This document shows positions 7,814 through 12,258 of a DNA stretch of 12,258 nt, one piece after another. The notes beneath the pieces were generated by a model. It was given only the letters and a program-made list of their open reading frames with translations, ran no database searches and was not told the DNA's origin. This stretch comes from UBA7328 sp036479115 (GTDB taxonomy: Bacteria > Bacteroidota > Bacteroidia > Chitinophagales > Saprospiraceae), in the NCBI GenBank assembly GCA_036479115.1, contig JAZGFD010000113.1, positions 1-12,258 of the forward strand. The letters run 5' to 3'. Position numbers and translations under genes: made by a program. The stretch's first letter is position 1; every line of letters begins with the position of its first letter.

Positions 7814-9076
7814 ATGCGTCAAAAAGTAGATGTCTTATTAGGATTGCAATGGGGTGATGAAGGTAAAGGGAAAATAGTAGACTATTTGGCTGATCAATAC
7901 GATATCATTGCAAGATATCAAGGTGGCCCAAATGCTGGGCATACTATCAAAATAAACAACCAGACTTTTGTATTGCATACAATTCCTTCGGGTATTTTTC
8001 GTGAAAATGTCATGAATGTTATAGGTAATGGAGTGGTGGTGGATCCTATTACTTTGTGTAATGAAATTGAAGGTCTGAAAGACATAGGAGTAAACCCTGA
8101 AGAACGATTGCTTATTGCAAAAAAAGCACATCTTATATTGCCCACACATAGACTACTTGATGCTGCTTCAGAAGCTGCAAAAGGAAAGAAAAAAATTGGT
8201 TCCACACTGAGGGGAATAGGCCCTACTTATATGGACAAAACAGGTAGAAATGGATTAAGAGTAGGAGATATCGAAAATAACAAATTTCAAAAAAAATATA
8301 AGTCAATCAAAGAGAAACACCTTAGTCTTCTTAAAATATACCCAGAAATTGAATTTGATATAGAAGCGGAGGAAAAAAAATGGGAAGAAAGTATTCAGCA
8401 TATTACCAAATTATCCAAAATAAGTTGCGAAGAATATATTAATAGGGCTATAAATTCCGGAAAAAAGATTCTTGCGGAAGGCGCTCAAGGCTCAATGTTG
8501 GATATAGAATATGGAACCTATCCGTATGTCACCTCATCAAACACCATCACTGCAGGTGTATGCACCGGATTAGGAATCGCACCACAAAAGATAGGCGAAG
8601 TCATAGGTATCACAAAAGCATATTGTACCAGAGTAGGGAGTGGCCCATTTCCCACAGAATTGCATGGATCTGAAGGTGAAGAACTAAGGAAGCACGGGAA
8701 TGAATTTGGCGCAACTACTGGGCGACCAAGGCGTTGTGGCTGGATAGACATCCCTCAACTTAGGTATGCAATAATGATAAATGGTGTGACTCAAATAGCA
8801 ATTACCAAGACTGATATTCTTGCAAAATTTGATAATATAAAAGCTGCCACAGCATATAAAATCAATGGATCAGTGGTGCAAAAATACCCGTATGAACTAG
8901 ATGACCCATCCCTTCACCCTGTTTATAATACTTATGACTCATGGGAAGATAATAACAGTGATCAGCCAATGCATGATAATTTATCTGATTTTCTTAGTAT
9001 TCTGGAAGGCCTTCTTGACACTCCTATTAAATATGTTTCAAATGGTCCAGGAAGGGATGAATTAAAAATAAAGTAG
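7814..9076 (+). CDS. purA: Adenylosuccinate synthetase PurA
   Basis: PurA joins IMP and aspartate using GTP, the first committed step from IMP to AMP. The 420-residue protein matches the family's length. Visible motifs are QWGDEGKGK (12-20) with catalytic Asp15, GGPNAGHT (37-44) with catalytic His43, GIGPTYMDKTGR (134-145), the switch-like EGAQGSMLD (222-230), GSGPFPTE (275-282), GATTGRPRRCGW (299-310), the GTP-base motif TKTD (331-334) and a C-terminal SNGPGRDE. The start ATG places QWGDEGKGK at the usual depth. (p)ppGpp is known to inhibit PurA in several bacteria, so the neighbouring alarmone synthase is functionally relevant. A separate promoter probably drives it, and I see no strong terminator right after its stop. 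Confidence 0.98.
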   Translation: MRQKVDVLLGLQWGDEGKGKIVDYLADQYDIIARYQGGPNAGHTIKINNQTFVLHTIPSGIFRENVMNVIGNGVVVDPITLCNEIEGLKDIGVNPEERLLIAKKAHLILPTHRLLDAASEAAKGKKKIGSTLRGIGPTYMDKTGRNGLRVGDIENNKFQKKYKSIKEKHLSLLKIYPEIEFDIEAEEKKWEESIQHITKLSKISCEEYINRAINSGKKILAEGAQGSMLDIEYGTYPYVTSSNTITAGVCTGLGIAPQKIGEVIGITKAYCTRVGSGPFPTELHGSEGEELRKHGNEFGATTGRPRRCGWIDIPQLRYAIMINGVTQIAITKTDILAKFDNIKAATAYKINGSVVQKYPYELDDPSLHPVYNTYDSWEDNNSDQPMHDNLSDFLSILEGLLDTPIKYVSNGPGRDELKIK

Positions 9077-9368
9077 TAATACCACATGTTCACTTGTAAT
9101 TGATCAGATTGGAGAATTGGTAATTGGGAATCTATTGCATTAGATTGTAGAATAAAAACCAGAATTAAGCAAGGTGTTTCGAGAATCGAGTCTAAGAAAA
9201 ACATCGTTTCTTGTTATTACTCATGTGGCCACTTTTGAGGTAAAAATTTATTATTTTTTATCAGATAAAACTCATTTTTTAAGGCAAAGCTAAGGCGAAA
9301 TAATATCTGAAATATATTTTTCCGACTTACTTTGAATGAAACAGCTATTATTATATGGTCAATTCGGG

Positions 9369-9394
9369 GTAACCATTTGTTTATAGTTGGTTAC
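9369..9394. repeat. 7-bp inverted repeat (GTAACCA/TGGTTAC)
   Basis: GTAACCA (9369-9375) is repeated inverted as TGGTTAC (9388-9394) around a 12-base loop, followed by eight A on the plus strand. The A/T run is on the wrong side for an intrinsic terminator in either direction, so its role is unclear; an operator or half of an old insertion are alternatives. Confidence 0.3.
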
Positions 9395-9482
9395 AAAAAA
9401 AAGAGCACCAAATCAATGATACTCCTTTCAATACATTTTTATAAAATTAGTGTTCTAAGAAAAAAGTGTTGCACAATATAGA

Positions 9483-9513
9483 CTTGTTTCTCCAAAAGAA
9501 AACAAGCATTTTT
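9483..9513 (+). terminator. Weak candidate rho-independent terminator
   Basis: CTTGTTT (9483-9489) pairs with AAACAAG (9500-9506), extended by CT/AG with a bulged A, and is followed by CATTTTT. The stem is AT-rich and it lies more than 400 bp after the purA stop, so it may instead end a non-coding transcript or be chance. Confidence 0.27.
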
Positions 9514-9540
9514 AACTTCCTCAGAGTTGTAGAACATTGT

Positions 9541-9656
9541 CATTAAAGGGCTATTAATAAGAACCTTTTCCCTTTGATCAGTTAATAAAAAACTGCCTTT
9601 AAGTGTGTGTGTGTGTGACAAACTTCAATTCTGCAGCACTAGTGCTCCCTTTAATG
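9541..9656. mobile_element. MITE-like element, 116 bp, with 10-bp terminal inverted repeats
   Basis: CATTAAAGGG (9541-9550) is matched by its exact reverse complement CCCTTTAATG (9647-9656). The four bases immediately outside are identical direct repeats, TTGT at 9537-9540 and TTGT at 9657-9660, as expected from target-site duplication. The inside has no coding capacity and holds a (GT)n tract, a 12-bp palindrome next to the right terminus, and further CCTTT motifs. I infer a non-autonomous transposon remnant. The right end sits 8 bp from the T9SS gene's stop codon. No mobilising transposase is identifiable here; the ISKra4-like fragment at 1-176 shows no matching terminus in the visible sequence. 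Confidence 0.45.
9603..9617. repeat. (GT)7 dinucleotide tract
   Basis: Seven GT units plus one G form a simple-sequence repeat inside the MITE-like segment, away from any promoter I can see. It is prone to slippage but no gene reading frame would be changed. Confidence 0.8.
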
Positions 9657-9664
9657 TTGTAAAA

Positions 9665-10744
9665 TTACATATCCACTACAATTAATTTTTTATAGACAGT
9701 GTGGCCATTTTCATTTGATATTGCGATATTGAAAACCCCTCTGCCATACTTATTTAATGGAATTTTTATCCTATCCTTTTGAGTATTCAATATTTTAGAA
9801 TAGATAAGTTGATTATTCGAATTATAAAGTTTAATCTCACCTTTCTCTGTTTTTACCAATTCATATCTCACTGTAATGTAACTACCAGCACTTACTGGAT
9901 TAGGGTAAACAGCCATTGCATTCTTGTTTTGACCCTTATCGCCCTTTAATCTACCAAGTGTAATCACCTTATATATATTGGGCACAATTTCGCTATCAGT
10001 TGTAATAGAGCCTTTGAAAAAGTTAGAAAGTTCTTTGCCAGGTACTAATTCAGAATTTCTTGTATTAACACCATGTACATCTAAAGATGATGGGATGTCC
10101 ACCCATTCCAAACCATCCCAACCTACAATAGTCAGGCTACCTAATTCTGATTGAGTAAGTGCCTCAATTTCACTGTGTTTATTCCAAGTCAGAGTAACTT
10201 TAGTTTCTTGATCACTATTTATCATCCAGTATTCTTTGTCAGTTACTACATCAACATTTGATGTAAACAGAGAAACATTGAAAGGCCCTTCTTCTGGCAC
10301 TTCAGTATAATCATTACTTAATACTACAGAAGTAGTAGCATAAGAAGGATCTACTGCAAAATAAGCCGCATCAACACTTTCTGCATAACTTACACCGATC
10401 GGTCCATATATTCCATTATCCCCAGTTGGTAAAAGAAAAGCTCCATCATTGTTAACTCCTACATATCCATCTATATGTCTATAGTTATCGGCATTGACCC
10501 ATCCAGAATTTTTCGCAAAAACAATTTTTCCATTATTAATGGATCTATCTGTAGCCAAAACACCTGGAAGAAGTCCATCCCCAATCTCTTGAAAATTATG
10601 ATCTGAAAAGATGGCAACACTTCCTTTTGCTGGCACATAAAAATTACCTAATGACACCGAACTCCTTTTTTGAGCTTGGGTCATAGAGATACTCAAAAAG
10701 AGTATCCCTAATATCCAAATTGTATTATTCATATTTAATTTCAT
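9665..10744 (-). CDS. Secreted surface protein with T9SS type A C-terminal sorting domain
   Basis: The 359-residue protein starts with a signal peptide: the hydrophobic stretch IWILGILFLSISM (9-21) is followed by TQA/QK, a likely cleavage after A24. A second Met at residue 5 would also give a good signal. The C-terminal 82 residues (278-359) are a T9SS type A sorting domain, opening AVYPNPV and ending KKLIVVDM, which directs export across the outer membrane and usually anchoring at the surface. The middle has FLLPTGDNG (103-111), TDKEYWMIN (168-176) and LTIVGWDGLEWVDIPS (204-219); from memory such phrases recur in long Bacteroidota surface proteins, but I cannot name a function. It begins 12 bp after the collagen-like gene, so the two are probably co-transcribed and may work together at the cell surface. 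Confidence 0.87.
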   Translation of the reverse strand: MKLNMNNTIWILGILFLSISMTQAQKRSSVSLGNFYVPAKGSVAIFSDHNFQEIGDGLLPGVLATDRSINNGKIVFAKNSGWVNADNYRHIDGYVGVNNDGAFLLPTGDNGIYGPIGVSYAESVDAAYFAVDPSYATTSVVLSNDYTEVPEEGPFNVSLFTSNVDVVTDKEYWMINSDQETKVTLTWNKHSEIEALTQSELGSLTIVGWDGLEWVDIPSSLDVHGVNTRNSELVPGKELSNFFKGSITTDSEIVPNIYKVITLGRLKGDKGQNKNAMAVYPNPVSAGSYITVRYELVKTEKGEIKLYNSNNQLIYSKILNTQKDRIKIPLNKYGRGVFNIAISNENGHTVYKKLIVVDM

Positions 10745-10756
10745 CTTCTTTATTTC

Positions 10757-12258
10757 TTATTGATCCATTAAAAATGTCAATAAAAACTTGAAGTTTTCTG
10801 ACCATTCTTCTTCACTATCAGATCTTGTAATTAGAACTGTAATCGAAGAACTATTAGGCATTGCTCTAAATGTAATACCAAAGTTTTGACGAGTGTCAAT
10901 CTTATCATTCAGTGCTTGTGCATATGCAGCTAAAACATTTTGATTAAGATCTGCAAAGGTATACTCTACTTCAATATGAGGATGGAATCTCCTGCCTTGG
11001 TTCTCACCACTTAGTGATTTATTTAGCACTCTCCAAGTTACTTGACCCAATATTTGATCACTAAATGAACCAGAGTTCATGATAGCTACGTCAAATGAAG
11101 GAATCACCATTGTACCTACTACAACATTAAGCCCCGCTTTTCCTTGAGCACCTGTTGGGCCTTGAACTCCTGCTTGGCCTTGTGGCCCTGCTGGGCCTGC
11201 TGGGCCCATTGGTCCTCCGTTACCTTGTGGTCCCATTGGGCCTGTAGACCCTACTGGCCCTTTTGATCCTCCTGGCCCTTGCGGACCCATTGCCCCTGTT
11301 GATCCTACTGGCCCTTTTGGCCCCTGATCTCCTTGTGGACCTTTTGCTCCTTGTGCTCCAGCAGCACCAGATGGGCCTGATACCCCTTGTGGCCCTTCAG
11401 GTCCCATAGTTCCCATTGCTCCTCTCAATCCTCTTATGCCTTGTGTACCTGTAGCTCCAACTGCTCCTGCAGAGCCATCTGCGCCTATATTACCTTTTAG
11501 TCCTTTTTCGCCTCTAGGTCCTTGAGGCCCAGTTGCGCCGTTATCTCCTTTTGATCCTGTGGCACCTGTAGCACCAACTGATCCTGTAGGTCCTGATGGC
11601 CCCATTGCTCCTGTCGCTCCCGTTGACCCTGTCGCTCCCGTTGATCCTGTCGCTCCCGTTGATCCTGTCGCTCCCGTTGACCCAACCGCTCCTGTGGCAC
11701 CTGTTGCGCCTCTATCTCCTTTTGATCCTGTGGCACCAACTGATCCTGTAGGTCCTGATGGCCCCATTGCTCCTATCGCTCCCGTTGATCCTACCGCTCC
11801 TGTTGACCCTACCGCTCCTGTGGCACCTGTTGCGCCTCTATCTCCTTTTGATCCTGTCGCACCAACTGATCCTGTAGGTCCTGATGGCCCCATTGCTCCT
11901 GTCGCTCCCGTTGACCCAACACCTCCTGTGGCACCTGTTGCGCCTCTATCTCCTTTTGATCCTGTGGCACCTGTAGCACCAACTGATCCTGTAGAACCTG
12001 TTGCTCCTACTACTCCTGTGTTTCCTTTTTCACCTTTTTCTCCTCTTGGTCCTTGTGGCCCTGTTGCTCCAACTGCTCCTGTAGCACCTGTTGCTCCTGT
12101 GGAACCTGTATCTCCTTTTGATCCCGTGGCACCTGTTGCTCCTACTGCTCCTGTGGAACCATTATTTCCTGTGGCTCCTGTAGCACCTGTTGCTCCAACT
12201 GCTCCTGTAGAACCTGTATCTCCTTTTGATCCCGTAGCACCCGTTGCTCCTACTGCTC
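10757..12258 (-). CDS. Collagen-like Gly-X-Y repeat protein (5' end beyond window)
   Basis: The minus frame is open from the right edge to a TAA at 10757-10759, giving 499 visible residues; the true start lies outside, and internal Met codons such as the one at 11893 are within the repeat and not starts. Visible residues 3-375 are about 125 Gly-X-Y triplets without interruption. The outer part is rich in GAT, GST and GAV with few prolines; the part nearer the C-terminus is richer in GPQ, GPM and GPAGPAG. Charged GEKGEKG, SKGDRG and PRGEKG triplets occur, the kind that stabilise triple helices without hydroxyproline. Residues 376-499 are a non-collagenous domain with alternating hydrophobic strands that I do not recognise; it may drive trimerisation or binding. 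It ends FLLTFLMDQ with no T9SS sorting domain. The repeat DNA is much more GC-rich than its neighbours. Confidence 0.88.
   Translation of the reverse strand, partial: AVGATGATGSKGDTGSTGAVGATGATGATGNNGSTGAVGATGATGSKGDTGSTGATGATGAVGATGPQGPRGEKGEKGNTGVVGATGSTGSVGATGATGSKGDRGATGATGGVGSTGATGAMGPSGPTGSVGATGSKGDRGATGATGAVGSTGAVGSTGAIGAMGPSGPTGSVGATGSKGDRGATGATGAVGSTGATGSTGATGSTGATGSTGATGAMGPSGPTGSVGATGATGSKGDNGATGPQGPRGEKGLKGNIGADGSAGAVGATGTQGIRGLRGAMGTMGPEGPQGVSGPSGAAGAQGAKGPQGDQGPKGPVGSTGAMGPQGPGGSKGPVGSTGPMGPQGNGGPMGPAGPAGPQGQAGVQGPTGAQGKAGLNVVVGTMVIPSFDVAIMNSGSFSDQILGQVTWRVLNKSLSGENQGRRFHPHIEVEYTFADLNQNVLAAYAQALNDKIDTRQNFGITFRAMPNSSSITVLITRSDSEEEWSENFKFLLTFLMDQ
11589..11900 (-). repeat. Long in-frame imperfect repeats of the collagen gene
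   Basis: A near-identical block beginning GGTCCTGATGGCCCC (plus strand) occurs at 11589, 11751 and 11877. The periods are 162 and 126 bp, i.e. 18 and 14 Gly-X-Y triplets, both multiples of 9. The 36-bp difference falls in the short-repeat section, consistent with expansion or loss of units by recombination or slippage. Confidence 0.75.
11611..11682 (-). repeat. Four tandem 18-bp units in the collagen gene
   Basis: CTGTCGCTCCCGTTGAYC is repeated four times head to tail (11611, 11629, 11647, 11665), differing only at the Y. On the coding strand each unit encodes two triplets (GST-GAT), so gain or loss of a unit keeps frame and Gly phase and merely changes the rod length. Confidence 0.88.

Larger units (their letters stand above)
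9077..9664. other. Long non-coding spacer between convergent genes
   Basis: These 588 bp lie between the 3' ends of purA and the T9SS gene. Every frame is short; a possible 60-codon minus frame (9439-9621) has low-complexity composition, lies largely in AT-rich DNA and resembles nothing I know. The stretch contains a weak A/T hairpin (9256-9270) followed by T6, a 7-bp hairpin at 9369-9394, a hairpin with T-run at 9483-9513, and the MITE-like segment at 9541-9656. It looks like insertion-prone debris between two transcription units. Confidence 0.6.

Noticed and set aside
9439..9621. A possible 60-codon small gene on the minus strand
   Set aside because: It crosses the MITE boundary and the GT tract, has no recognisable domain and no promoter or ribosome site I can support.
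11497..11739. An 80-codon Arg/Gln-rich minus frame within the collagen gene
   Set aside because: It is an out-of-frame reading of the Gly-X-Y repeats; any frame stays open in such repetitive DNA.
11891..11893. ATG inside the repeat as the start of the collagen-like protein
   Set aside because: The frame with perfect Gly-X-Y periodicity continues upstream without a stop to the window edge, so the real start is outside.
11589..12258. Could the repeats be a CRISPR array?
   Set aside because: The units are contiguous, of variable length in multiples of 9 bp, and code for Gly-X-Y; there are no unique spacers between constant repeats.

Overview
The window comes from an AT-rich member of the Bacteroidota. 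Three things support this: a secreted protein with a type IX secretion (T9SS) C-terminal sorting domain, -7 elements of the TAnnTTTG type in front of genes, and the gene order RSH / Fur family / purA next to tig-clpP-clpX. A Saprospiria- or Cytophagia-like origin is a guess; I cannot place it lower.

Layout, left to right. Positions 1-176 hold the 3' end of a transposase gene, probably of the ISKra4 type, stopping 40 bp from the end of truA. Positions 217-4485 are a minus-strand block read right to left: tRNA-Leu(UAG), trigger factor (tig), clpP, clpX and truA. The gaps are short, and the only good promoter element I see lies just before the tRNA, so tRNA, ribosome-bound chaperone, protease and tRNA-modification enzyme may share one transcript. 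A 359-bp divergent spacer follows. On the plus strand come a bifunctional-looking (p)ppGpp synthetase/hydrolase, a Fur-family regulator 10 bp downstream, and purA with its own -7 box. Together these make a stringent response / metal regulation / purine nucleotide cluster, linked biochemically because (p)ppGpp is a known PurA inhibitor in several bacteria.

Positions 9077-9664 are a 588-bp non-coding stretch between convergent genes. It contains a 116-bp segment with perfect 10-bp terminal inverted repeats and a flanking 4-bp TTGT direct repeat, which looks like a small non-autonomous transposon (MITE).

Positions 9665-12258 are the accessory part: a two-gene minus-strand unit. The upstream gene, cut by the window edge, encodes a collagen-like protein with about 125 visible uninterrupted Gly-X-Y triplets and a 124-residue C-terminal domain I do not recognise. 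Twelve bases downstream begins a 359-residue protein with a signal peptide and a T9SS type A sorting domain. The pair looks like a cell-surface or extracellular fibre plus a secreted partner and is the most interesting item here. The collagen gene also carries in-frame DNA repeats likely to change length between strains.
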